Shown: positions 1 to 8,428 of the stretch, piece after piece
Position numbering within the stretch: position 1 is the first letter of the stretch
Layout of the letters: every line of letters starts with the position of its first letter
From: Pseudomonadota bacterium
GTDB lineage: Bacteria; Pseudomonadota; Gammaproteobacteria; UBA5335
DNA length: 12,371 bases
Assembly: GCA_002862965.1 (NCBI GenBank)
Contig: PKCW01000177.1
Coordinates: 1-12,371 of the forward strand
Reading direction: 5' to 3'
The notes under the pieces: generated by a model
Told to the model about the DNA's origin: nothing
The model's database searches: none
What the model saw: only the letters and a program-made list of their open reading frames with translations
Made by a program: the position numbers and the translations under genes

Positions 1-1426
1 GCTCGCGCTGTTGGGTGAACTGGCCGAAGGTCGGCTGCAGGTGGACAACGCGGCGGGGGTCTACCGTTCGACGCCCGCCGGTTGGCGTCACGTCCTGAGT
101 GACGAGCCGCCCCCGGCCGATGCGGAGCTGGTTGCGCCATCGTTGACCAACGCCCTGCGGCGGCAGCTCGCGGCCGTGCGGGCTCAAGTTCAGATTGCCT
201 CGCCTGACGCGAATCAGCGCCTGGCCGGCGCCCGGGCGATGGCCGAGAAGCCCGCGCCCGAAGCCGACGCAGTCCTGCGGACAGCGCTGGCACAGGAACA
301 CGATGCATCCGTTCGCCACTGGCTGCGTCTGGCGGTGGCTCAGCTCGATCTGCAAAGTGCCGATCCGGCCCTGCGGCTGGCGGCGGTGACCGTCCTGGGG
401 GAGGCCGGCCGGCTCGGCGATCGCGCCCTGATCGTGCCCCTGGCCGGCGACACCGAGGTCGACGCATCGGTCCGTGCGGCGGCCGTTCAGGCATTGAGCC
501 GGATCGATCGTCAGCAATGGTGGGTCCATCAGGCGGCCAACCTGTTCTACGGCTTGAGCCTGGGCAGCATCCTCCTGCTGTCCGCGCTGGGATTGGCCAT
601 CACCTTCGGCCTCATGGGCGTGATCAACATGGCCCATGGCGAGATGCTCATGCTGGGCGCCTACACGACCTACGTCGTGCAGCGCCTGTTTCAGAGCCAA
701 TGGCCGGCCTGGCAGGATGCCTATCTGCTCGCGGCCATCCCGGCTGCCTTCGCCGTGGCGGCCCTGGTGGGAGTCGCGCTGGAGCGACTCGTCATCCGCC
801 ACCTCTATGGGCGACCGCTGGAAACCCTGCTTGCGACCTGGGGTATCAGCCTGGGCCTGATCCAGGCCGTGCGTCTGGTTTTCGGCGCGCAGAACGTGAG
901 CGTGGCCAACCCGTCCTGGCTGATGGGCGGCTGGGCCGTCGCCGACGGGCTGGTGCTGACCTACAACCGGCTTGCGATCATCGTCTTTGCGCTCGCCGTG
1001 CTGTCGATGGCGTTCCTGCTGCTGCAACGGACCTCGCTGGGATTGACCGTGCGGGCGGTGACCCAGAATCGGCCCATGGCTGCCGCGATGGGCATCAACA
1101 CCGCCAGCATCGATGCCTGGACTTTCGGGTTGGGGTCGGGGATCGCCGGGCTCGGCGGCGTGGCACTCTCGCAGATCGACAACGTGGCGCCCGATCTGGG
1201 GCAAGGTTACATCGTCGACTCCTTCATGGTGGTGGTGTTGGGCGGGGTCGGGCAGCTGGCCGGCACGTTCTTCGGCGCCTTCGGGCTCGGGCTGCTGACG
1301 AAGTTCCTGGAGCCCGAGATCGGCGCGGTGCTGGGCAAGGTGCTGGTGCTGGTGCTGATCATCCTGTTCATCCAGCGCCGGCCACAGGGCCTTTTTGCCC
1401 AGCGCGGCCGCGCCGTTGAGGCCTGA
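1..1426 (+). CDS. urtB: Urea ABC transporter permease UrtB (5' end outside window)
   Basis: One of two inner-membrane permease subunits of the UrtABCDE urea importer, a member of the branched-chain amino acid (LivH) permease family. The frame is open to the left edge (first full codon at 2), so the N-terminus and signal region are missing; 474 residues are visible. The first 170 or so are a soluble, alanine-rich helical region resembling HEAT-like repeats, which is typical of UrtB and absent from ordinary LivH. The membrane core begins near base 540 and carries the LivH-type stretch GLMGVINMAHGEMLMLGAY (about 607-665). Its C-terminal part includes VVVLGGVGQLAGTFFGAFGLG (about 1228-1290). The TTG at 11 is not the real start, because sequence before it reads through as coding. 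The gene ends 3 nt before urtC, so it is in one operon with it. The N-terminal extension and the urtCDE neighbours favour urea over amino acids as substrate. Confidence 0.93.
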   Translation, partial: LALLGELAEGRLQVDNAAGVYRSTPAGWRHVLSDEPPPADAELVAPSLTNALRRQLAAVRAQVQIASPDANQRLAGARAMAEKPAPEADAVLRTALAQEHDASVRHWLRLAVAQLDLQSADPALRLAAVTVLGEAGRLGDRALIVPLAGDTEVDASVRAAAVQALSRIDRQQWWVHQAANLFYGLSLGSILLLSALGLAITFGLMGVINMAHGEMLMLGAYTTYVVQRLFQSQWPAWQDAYLLAAIPAAFAVAALVGVALERLVIRHLYGRPLETLLATWGISLGLIQAVRLVFGAQNVSVANPSWLMGGWAVADGLVLTYNRLAIIVFALAVLSMAFLLLQRTSLGLTVRAVTQNRPMAAAMGINTASIDAWTFGLGSGIAGLGGVALSQIDNVAPDLGQGYIVDSFMVVVLGGVGQLAGTFFGAFGLGLLTKFLEPEIGAVLGKVLVLVLIILFIQRRPQGLFAQRGRAVEA

Positions 1427-1429
1427 TCG

Positions 1430-2563
1430 ATGGCGGTATCGAGCGTGACGTCGATGGCAGCGTTGCCACAGGACGCCTTGAGCGGGCCCCGGGTGTTCAG
1501 TGGCCGCGGCTGGCTGGTTTTCGCCGGCGTGGTGATCACCGTGGCCGGCGGCGTTCCCCTGTTCAATCTGGCGCTGCCCGCGGACAGTGCGCTGCACCTG
1601 CCCGATTACCTGGTGCCGCTGCTCGGCAAGTTCGCCTGCTACGCGCTGGTGGCGCTGGCGATGGACCTCATCTGGGGCTATGCCGGCATTCTCAGCCTGG
1701 GTCACGGGGTGTTCTTCGCTCTCGGCGGCTACTTCATGGGCATGCACCTCAACCAGGTGGCGGCGCAGGCGGGGCTGTACCGAACGGCTTTTCCGCCCTT
1801 CATGGAATTCCTGCAGCGCGACAGCCTGCCCTGGTTCTGGACCGGCTTCGGCCACCCCGTCTGGGCACTGGCGATGGTGCTCGTCGTGCCGGGGGTGTTC
1901 GCCTTCGGATTCGGTTATCTGGCCTTCCGCTCGCGCATCCGCGGCGTGTATTTCTCCATCATCACCCAGGCGCTGACCTACGCGATGATGCTGCTGTTCT
2001 TCCTCAACGAGGCCGGACTCGGCGGCAACAACGGCCTCACCGATTTCAAGATCCTGCTCGGGTTTCCGCTGCAGGAGCCCGCCACCCGCGCGGCACTGTT
2101 CAGTGTCACGGTGCTGTGCGTGGCGGCGGCCTATGTGCTGTGCCGCTATCTGGTGCGCGCCAAGATCGGCCGCATCCTCATCGGCCTGCGCGATGCCGAA
2201 AGCCGACTCATGTTCGTCGGCTACAACCCCCTGCACTACAAGCTGTTCATCTGGACGCTGTCGGCGGTGCTGTGCGCCATCGCGGGGGCGCTCTACGTGC
2301 CGCAGGTCGGGATCATCAATCCCGGCGAACTGCAGCCGGCCAACTCCATCGAGATGGCGATCTGGGTCGCGGTGGGCGGGCGGGGCACGCTGCTCGGCGC
2401 CATGCTGGGTGCGCTGGCTGTCAACGGCGCCAAGAGCTGGCTCACGGCGGCCTATCCCGATCTGTGGCTGTTCTTTCTCGCCGCGGTCTTCATTGCCGTG
2501 ACGCTGTGGCTGCCCGGTGGCCTCTTGAGCCTCGTCACCCGCCGGCGCGGAGGGAAAGCTTGA
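1430..2563 (+). CDS. urtC: Urea ABC transporter permease UrtC
   Basis: Second permease subunit of the urea importer, LivM family, 377 aa, close to the usual UrtC length. It pairs with UrtB in the inner membrane to form the translocation path driven by UrtD and UrtE. Family-typical stretches are visible: MDLIWGYAGILSLGHGVFF (about residues 78-96), GVYFSIITQALTYAMMLLFF (172-191), then LGGNNGLTDF (197-206) and IEMAIWVAVGGRGTLLGA (307-324). Several hydrophobic segments run through the whole protein. The ATG at 1430 has GAGG at 1418-1421, eight bases upstream, and lies 3 nt after the urtB stop. The stop TGA shares its last base with the urtD ATG, which suggests translational coupling. Function is inferred from family resemblance and gene order. 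Confidence 0.94.
   Translation: MAVSSVTSMAALPQDALSGPRVFSGRGWLVFAGVVITVAGGVPLFNLALPADSALHLPDYLVPLLGKFACYALVALAMDLIWGYAGILSLGHGVFFALGGYFMGMHLNQVAAQAGLYRTAFPPFMEFLQRDSLPWFWTGFGHPVWALAMVLVVPGVFAFGFGYLAFRSRIRGVYFSIITQALTYAMMLLFFLNEAGLGGNNGLTDFKILLGFPLQEPATRAALFSVTVLCVAAAYVLCRYLVRAKIGRILIGLRDAESRLMFVGYNPLHYKLFIWTLSAVLCAIAGALYVPQVGIINPGELQPANSIEMAIWVAVGGRGTLLGAMLGALAVNGAKSWLTAAYPDLWLFFLAAVFIAVTLWLPGGLLSLVTRRRGGKA
2549..2554 (+). promoter_or_regulatory. Ribosome binding site of urtD
   Basis: GGAGGG lies eight bases before the ATG at 2563, inside the end of urtC. It fixes the urtD start, because the same frame stays open far upstream (to 2116) within urtC without any sensible protein sequence. Confidence 0.75.
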
Positions 2564-3387
2564 TGCGTCTGCCCGGCTGGCTGCAGAACCGCGCGCCCGT
2601 GGGGCCCTCAGCCGATCTCGCGCATCGGCTGGAAACCGGTCGCGGGGTGGTGTTGTACATGGAATCGGTGAGCGTCAGCTTCGACGGTTTCAAGGCGCTC
2701 AACGATCTGTCCGTCTATGTGGACGAGGGCGAATTGCGCTGCATCATCGGCCCCAACGGTGCCGGCAAGTCGACCATGATGGACGTGATCACCGGCAAGA
2801 CGCGGCCCGACACGGGCAGTGTCTGGTTTGGCCAGACGCTCGATTGTCTGCGCCGCGAGCCGTGGGAGATCGCCGCCGCCGGCATCGGTCGCAAGTTCCA
2901 GAAGCCGACCGTGTTCGAGCAACTCAGCGTGTTCGAGAATCTGGAAGTCGCCATGCAGGCCGACAAGCGCGTGCGCGCGAGCCTGTTCGCCCAGCCGACC
3001 GCGGCGCAGCACCGGCAGCTCGACGAGATTCTGCATCTCATCGGCCTCACACCCGAGCGCGGCCGGCTGGCGGGTTTGCTGTCGCACGGCCAAAAGCAGT
3101 GGCTGGAGATCGGCATGCTGTTGATGCAGAACCCGCGCGTGCTGCTGGTGGACGAGCCAGTGGCGGGCATGACGCCGGGTGAGGTCGAGCGCACGGCCGA
3201 ATTGCTCAACGCGCTGGCCGGCAAGCATTCGGTGATCGTGGTGGAACACGACATGGCCTTCGTGCGCGCCATCGCGCGCAAGGTCACCGTTCTGCACCAG
3301 GGCAGTGTGCTGGCCGAGGGCAGCATGGATCAGGTGCAGGCCGATCCCCGGGTGCAGGAAGTCTATCTGGGCGAGGCGATGGCATGA
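2563..3387 (+). CDS. urtD: Urea ABC transporter ATP-binding protein UrtD
   Basis: First of the two ATPase subunits of the urea importer, 274 aa, LivG type. It acts on the cytoplasmic face of the UrtB/UrtC permease. Walker A GPNGAGKST is at residues 63-71, the signature loop LSHGQ at 173-177, Walker B with catalytic glutamate VLLVDEP at 193-199, and the switch histidine in VEHD at about 227-230 (H229). LSHGQ in place of LSGGQ is usual for this branch. The first 30 residues form a short extension before the nucleotide-binding fold. The ATG overlaps the urtC stop by one base and has a strong ribosome binding site. The end overlaps urtE by 4 nt (ATGA), consistent with balanced production of the two ATPases. 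Assignment as UrtD and not LivG rests mainly on its position between urtC and urtE. Confidence 0.94.
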   Translation: MRLPGWLQNRAPVGPSADLAHRLETGRGVVLYMESVSVSFDGFKALNDLSVYVDEGELRCIIGPNGAGKSTMMDVITGKTRPDTGSVWFGQTLDCLRREPWEIAAAGIGRKFQKPTVFEQLSVFENLEVAMQADKRVRASLFAQPTAAQHRQLDEILHLIGLTPERGRLAGLLSHGQKQWLEIGMLLMQNPRVLLVDEPVAGMTPGEVERTAELLNALAGKHSVIVVEHDMAFVRAIARKVTVLHQGSVLAEGSMDQVQADPRVQEVYLGEAMA

Positions 3388-4094
3388 GCGCCGAACCCCT
3401 GCTGCGCATCGTCGGCCTGGAGCAGGCCTATGGCCAGAGCCGCATCCTGTCGGACATCGATCTCGGCATCCGCGAGGGCTCCTGCACCTGCATCATGGGG
3501 CGCAACGGCGTCGGCAAGACCACGCTGATGCGGACCCTCATGGGACAACTGCCGGCGCGGGCAGGCCGGATCCTCTTCGATGGGCGCGACCTCGCCGGTC
3601 GGCCGGCCTATGAGCGGGCGCGGCTGGGCATCGGTTTCGTGCCGCAGGGGCGGGAAATCTTTGGGCGGCTGTCGGTGGAAGAGAATCTGCGGATCGGCCT
3701 GCCCGCAGCGCGGGCCCGCGGGCGCGGCGTCCCGGAGCGCATCTTTGATCTGTTCCCGGTGCTGCGCGAGATGCGCCATCGCCGTGGGGGTGATCTGTCC
3801 GGCGGTCAGCAGCAGCAGCTCGCCATCGGCCGGGCGCTGGTGCTGCGCCCGCGCCTGCTGATCCTCGATGAACCGACGGAAGGGATCCAGCCCAACATCG
3901 TCGCCGACATCGGCCGCATCATCCGTCGCCTGAACCGCGAGGAAGGCCTGACCGTGGTCTTGGTGGAACAGAAGCTCGCCTTTGCCCGCAGCACGGCCAG
4001 CGATTTCCACATCCTGGAACGGGGGCGGGTGGTGGCCGGCGGCGTCATCGGGTCGTTGTCCGACGCACTCGTGCAGGCCCATCTCAGCGTTTGA
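3384..4094 (+). CDS. urtE: Urea ABC transporter ATP-binding protein UrtE
   Basis: Second ATPase subunit of the urea importer, 236 aa, LivF type, cytoplasmic and membrane-associated through the permeases. Walker A GRNGVGKTT is at residues 39-47, the Q-loop region in GFVPQGREIF at 84-93, signature LSGGQ at 138-142, and Walker B LLILDEP at 158-164 followed by TEGIQPNIV. The switch-loop position reads VEQ (194-196), with glutamine in place of the usual histidine; this is common in LivF/UrtE proteins and not a defect. GAGG at 3373-3376 precedes the ATG by seven bases, inside the end of urtD. It is the last urt gene; the next gene follows after 190 nt with its own possible promoter. No urease structural or accessory gene is seen downstream. 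Confidence 0.94.
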   Translation: MSAEPLLRIVGLEQAYGQSRILSDIDLGIREGSCTCIMGRNGVGKTTLMRTLMGQLPARAGRILFDGRDLAGRPAYERARLGIGFVPQGREIFGRLSVEENLRIGLPAARARGRGVPERIFDLFPVLREMRHRRGGDLSGGQQQQLAIGRALVLRPRLLILDEPTEGIQPNIVADIGRIIRRLNREEGLTVVLVEQKLAFARSTASDFHILERGRVVAGGVIGSLSDALVQAHLSV

Positions 4095-4222
4095 GGCGGG
4101 CGTGCTGCGCGGGCCATCCCTCGGGGGCCGTTCAGGGGTTGCGCGGTGCGAACGGACGAACCCAGGCCTCATCGGCCAGGGGCGACGCGCTTCAGCCCGC
4201 AGCGGATGTCCTGCGGAGGACG

Positions 4223-4254
4223 GCCGCGGTATCGGCCGCCCCCGCGGCTATACT
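4223..4254 (+). promoter_or_regulatory. Possible promoter with adjoining inverted repeat upstream of the DUF2238 gene
   Basis: The -10-like hexamer TATACT lies at 4249-4254, about 30 bases before the ATG at 4285. No convincing -35 is present at 16-18 bases spacing. Immediately upstream, GCCGCGG at 4223-4229 is repeated inverted as CCGCGGC at 4242-4248. An overlapping short hairpin, CGGCCG at 4221-4226 and 4233-4238, is also possible. The repeat could be an operator or the remains of a urtE terminator (there is no T-run), or chance in GC-rich DNA. The rest of the 4095-4284 spacer shows nothing I recognise. Confidence 0.3.
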
Positions 4255-4284
4255 CCCTCTCGCCCGGCGTCGGGCGCCGCCGGA

Positions 4285-4932
4285 ATGCTTGTCTTGACCT
4301 CTCGCCGCGTGCCGTGGGTGCTGCTCGTTCTCTATGGACTCGTCTGGCTGGCCTGCGCCATCCAGCCGCGCTACCCCGCCGACTGGCTACTGGAAAACGT
4401 GCTGGTCTTCGTGTTCGTGCCGCTGATCGTCTGGCAGGGCGCGCGGGCGCCGGTGTCGAATGGCGCCTACGCGGCCCTGTTCGTGTTTTTCTGTCTGCAC
4501 GCGGTGGGCAGCCACTACACCTATGCCGAGGTGCCCTATGACCGCTGGTGGCAGACGCTGACGGGCGATTCGCTGAACGAGCTGCTGGGATTTCGGCGCA
4601 ACCACTACGACCGGCTGGTGCATTTCGCCTATGGTCTGCTGGTGACCCCGATCTGGTTCGAAATTCTCCAGCGTGGGGTGCCGGGCGTACGGGGGATTTG
4701 GCGTGGACTCTTGCCGCTCAGCTTCATCATGTCGCACTCGATGGCCTATGAACTCATCGAATGGGCGGCAGCGCTATGCTTCGGGGGCGATCTCGGTCAA
4801 GCGTATCTCGGCACGCAGGGCGACGTCTGGGACGCGCACTGGGACATGTTCCTGGCCACGGCGGGCAGCATGCTGAGCTTGGCGGCGATCGCGTTGGCGC
4901 CGGGGGGCGCCGGTCGTCGGGCGAAACGGTGA
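4285..4932 (+). CDS. DUF2238 (YjdF-family) inner-membrane protein
   Basis: A 215-aa polytopic membrane protein resembling E. coli YjdF (DUF2238), whose biochemical function is unknown. About six hydrophobic segments can be seen near residues 9-26, 35-50, 60-77, 109-127, 141-163 and 186-206. Polar residues stand out next to or within them: SHYTYAEVPYD (76-86), RNHYDRLVHFAYG (105-117), SHSMAYELIEW (150-160) and GDVWDAHWDMF (179-189). These histidine, aspartate and glutamate residues could bind a metal or ligand, but that is a guess. The ATG at 4285 was chosen because the hydrophobic pattern begins there and the length fits the family. The frame is open upstream to 3982, overlapping urtE, but that part is not protein-like. 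The Shine-Dalgarno is weak. There is no clear functional tie to urea transport; it may be a separate unit. Confidence 0.8.
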   Translation: MLVLTSRRVPWVLLVLYGLVWLACAIQPRYPADWLLENVLVFVFVPLIVWQGARAPVSNGAYAALFVFFCLHAVGSHYTYAEVPYDRWWQTLTGDSLNELLGFRRNHYDRLVHFAYGLLVTPIWFEILQRGVPGVRGIWRGLLPLSFIMSHSMAYELIEWAAALCFGGDLGQAYLGTQGDVWDAHWDMFLATAGSMLSLAAIALAPGGAGRRAKR

Positions 4933-4967
4933 GGTGCTGTGTCGTGGTCTGCGGCTGTTCCGGACTT

Positions 4968-5000
4968 GGCCGGCGGTGTGCCGAGCAGCGCCCGCCGGCC
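4968..5000. terminator. GC-rich stem-loop between convergent genes, possible bidirectional terminator
   Basis: GGCCGGCGG at 4968-4976 pairs perfectly with CCGCCGGCC at 4992-5000 around a 15-nt loop. It lies in the short space where the plus-strand DUF2238 gene (ends 4932) meets the minus-strand methyltransferase gene (ends 5015). A shared terminator would be expected here. Neither side has a T-run, so it is not a textbook intrinsic terminator. Confidence 0.35.
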
Positions 5001-5014
5001 GCAGGAGGCCAGGA

Positions 5015-5881
5015 TCAGGCTGGCTTGCGCGCCTGGAAGATCCCGTAGTGCCACAGGCCATCGTTGAGCGCTTTCCATTGCCGATGCACGGCGCGGATGT
5101 TGCCGTCCTGGGCCTTGGTGCGGATGCGCAGAAACATCAGCAGCTTGGCGCCCCAGCGCGACAGCACGGCGTACTGGTAGAGCCGTTTGGCGGACGGGCG
5201 GATGTTGTCGCTGGCGTCCTGCATCCCGATGTCGGTGAAGCCGGTCTGTTCCAGCGCGGCGCGGAAGGCGCCGCTGTAGGCGAAGGCCTTCACGCTCCAG
5301 CCCGAGGCCCATTCGTCCATGAGGGCCTGTTCCTCGGGCGTGAAGCGCGGACGGGCGGCGAAGAAGTCCGCCAGGATCAGCCGGCCGCCCGGCTTGAGCA
5401 CGCGATAGGCCTCGCGGATGAAATCGGCCTTGTCCTCGGCATGGCACACCGATTCCACGGCCCAGACCACGTCGAAGCTGGCGTCCGGGTAGCCGGTCGC
5501 AACGAAGTCGCGCCGCTCGAAGCGGACCTTGTCCGTGACGTTGTGGCGCTTGGCGTTCTTGTAGGCCGCGTCGACCTGATGCGGGGTGATGGTGATGCCG
5601 GTGACCTGCGCGCCTTTCTCGCGCGCCAGCCAGATCGCGCTGCCGCCCACGCCGCAGCCGGCGTCGAGTACGGTGTCCTTGTCGGTGATGCCGGCGCGCT
5701 CCGCCAGGATCTGGTTTTCCCGCAGCAGGGCGTCGGACACGCCCTTGGTCGTCTCGTCCCAATAGCCGAAGTGCAGCGCCATGCACCGGTCCAGCCGCCA
5801 CAGCATCCGGTAGTCGATGGCGCTTTCGTCGTAGTAGCGGACGATCGAGGCTTCGTAGTCCTTGCTGGTTCCCTGGCTCAT
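5015..5881 (-). CDS. Class I SAM-dependent methyltransferase, substrate unknown
   Basis: A 288-aa cytosolic methyltransferase of the UbiE/tocopherol-methyltransferase-like group (Methyltransf_11/25 type). The SAM-binding motif I VLDAGCGVGG is at residues 71-80, an acidic region RRDF at 123-126, motif IV-like SFDVVWAVESVCH at 135-147, and the post-motif YRVLKPGGRLILADF at 159-173. The preceding HFGYWDETTKGVSDAL (37-52) and the C-terminal half presumably shape the acceptor pocket. Relatives methylate small lipophilic or phenolic molecules, but nothing here fixes the substrate. I chose the ATG at 5881 because AGGAG stands nine bases upstream. An in-frame ATG at 5959 would add 26 unconserved-looking residues and has no ribosome binding site. 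It follows oxyR on the same strand after 78 nt, so it is probably the last gene of that transcript. The 78-nt gap also holds a 6-bp hairpin (5918-5923/5930-5935). Confidence 0.85.
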   Translation of the reverse strand: MSQGTSKDYEASIVRYYDESAIDYRMLWRLDRCMALHFGYWDETTKGVSDALLRENQILAERAGITDKDTVLDAGCGVGGSAIWLAREKGAQVTGITITPHQVDAAYKNAKRHNVTDKVRFERRDFVATGYPDASFDVVWAVESVCHAEDKADFIREAYRVLKPGGRLILADFFAARPRFTPEEQALMDEWASGWSVKAFAYSGAFRAALEQTGFTDIGMQDASDNIRPSAKRLYQYAVLSRWGAKLLMFLRIRTKAQDGNIRAVHRQWKALNDGLWHYGIFQARKPA

Positions 5882-5890
5882 GGCCTGCTG

Positions 5891-5895
5891 CTCCT
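5891..5895 (-). promoter_or_regulatory. Ribosome binding site of the methyltransferase gene
   Basis: AGGAG on the minus strand (CTCCT as written) lies nine bases before the ATG at 5881. It decides the start against the upstream ATG at 5959, which abuts the oxyR stop. Confidence 0.75.
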
Positions 5896-5917
5896 GTGGC
5901 TCCGTGGGCGGTCGAGT

Positions 5918-5935
5918 GTGCCCGTCATGGGGCAC
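5918..5935. other. Small hairpin in the oxyR-methyltransferase gap
   Basis: GTGCCC at 5918-5923 pairs with GGGCAC at 5930-5935 around a 6-nt loop. Read on the minus strand it would lie in the leader between oxyR and the methyltransferase. No T-run follows, so it could be a weak terminator, an RNA-processing site or chance. Confidence 0.25.
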
Positions 5936-5959
5936 GATTGCGAGACGATTATGGTGCAT

Positions 5960-6901
5960 TCAGGGCGCATTCGCCGCGCCCTCGAGATAGGTCACCCCCG
6001 GCAGTTCACAGGCGCGGATCGCCCGCTGCAGCGCGTCGATCGCCGCGCGGCGTGGAAAACTGCGGCGCCAGGCCAGGGCGACGCGCCGCTGCGGCACGTT
6101 TGTGGCGAACGGCTTGACCTCGAGCAGGCCCGCCATCGCGGGAACGGCGAGTGCCGCCGTGCGCGGCAGCACGCTCACGCCGAGCCCGCTGGCGACCATC
6201 TGGCGCAGGGTCTCGAGGCTGGCGCCTTCGAAATCCTGCAGCGGACGGCGCTGCTGCTTGTCCGGCACACAGCGCGGGCAGGCTTTCAGAACTTGATCGC
6301 GGAAGCAATGCCCTTCGCCCAGCATCAGCACGTTTTCCTCGCCCAGATCCTCCGGCGCAATCGTGGCGCGCGCGCGCCAGGGATGCTGCGGCGGCGTGAT
6401 GACGACGAAGGGTTCGTCGTAGAGTGCCAGGGTGTTCAGTACCGGGTGCTCATGGGGCAGGGACAGGATGATGACGTCCAACGCGCCCTGCCGCAGCCGT
6501 TCCGTGAGCACTGCGGTGTAGTTTTCCTCGATGACGAGCGGCATGTCGGGCGCGAACCGGGCGAGCGGGGCGATCAGGCGCGGCAGGAGATAGGGCCCGA
6601 TGGTGTAGATGGCGCCGAGGCGCAGCGGGCCGCGCAGCGGATCCTTGCCGTCCTGGGCGATCTGGGTGATGAGGCGGGCTTCCTCCAGCACCACGCGGGC
6701 CTGTTCCAGGACGCGCAGGCCGATCGGTGTCGGCGCGACTTCGTTGCGATTGCGTTCGAACAGGGTCACGCCCAGTTCGTCCTCCAGCTTGCGCACGGCG
6801 ACGCTCAAGGTGGGCTGGCTGACGAAGCAGCGCTCGGCGGCGCGGCCGAAATGCCGTTCGTGATCGAGCGCGATCAGGTAGCGCAGTTCGGTCAGGGTCA
6901 T
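5960..6901 (-). CDS. oxyR: Hydrogen peroxide-sensing LysR-type regulator OxyR
   Basis: A 313-aa LysR-family transcription factor. The N-terminal winged helix-turn-helix (about residues 1-60) contains HFGRAAERCFVSQPTLSVAV, as in known OxyRs. The regulatory domain follows from about 90. The redox pair is at C199 and C208 in GEGHCFRDQVLKAC, exactly the E. coli positions. H198, R201 and T100, which surround the peroxide site in characterised OxyRs, are also present, as is SLETLRQMVASG (228-239). It should therefore form the C199-C208 disulfide with H2O2 and activate catalase/peroxidase-type genes. C25 is also shared with E. coli; there is an extra cysteine at 211. The start fits the canonical MTLTELRY. 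It begins 7 nt after the hemF stop with no clear Shine-Dalgarno, so translation may depend on hemF. No separate promoter or divergent partner is visible. Confidence 0.95.
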   Translation of the reverse strand: MTLTELRYLIALDHERHFGRAAERCFVSQPTLSVAVRKLEDELGVTLFERNRNEVAPTPIGLRVLEQARVVLEEARLITQIAQDGKDPLRGPLRLGAIYTIGPYLLPRLIAPLARFAPDMPLVIEENYTAVLTERLRQGALDVIILSLPHEHPVLNTLALYDEPFVVITPPQHPWRARATIAPEDLGEENVLMLGEGHCFRDQVLKACPRCVPDKQQRRPLQDFEGASLETLRQMVASGLGVSVLPRTAALAVPAMAGLLEVKPFATNVPQRRVALAWRRSFPRRAAIDALQRAIRACELPGVTYLEGAANAP

Positions 6902-6908
6902 GGGCGCA

Positions 6909-8417
<1,509 letters not shown>

Positions 8418-8428
<11 letters not shown>

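Noticed and set aside
3963..3974. Glutamine in place of the switch histidine in UrtE
   Set aside because: VEQ is common in the LivF/UrtE branch, so it is not a sign of an inactive ATPase.
3982..4284. Upstream in-frame extension of the DUF2238 gene, overlapping urtE
   Set aside because: The added residues are Arg/Pro/Gly-rich and not like the family; the expected length and first membrane helix fit the ATG at 4285.
5956..5972. Direct repeat GCATTC at 5956-5961 and 5967-5972 at the oxyR end, as a possible regulator site
   Set aside because: Only two short copies, mostly at the end of the oxyR coding region, and not matching the spaced OxyR site pattern; likely chance.
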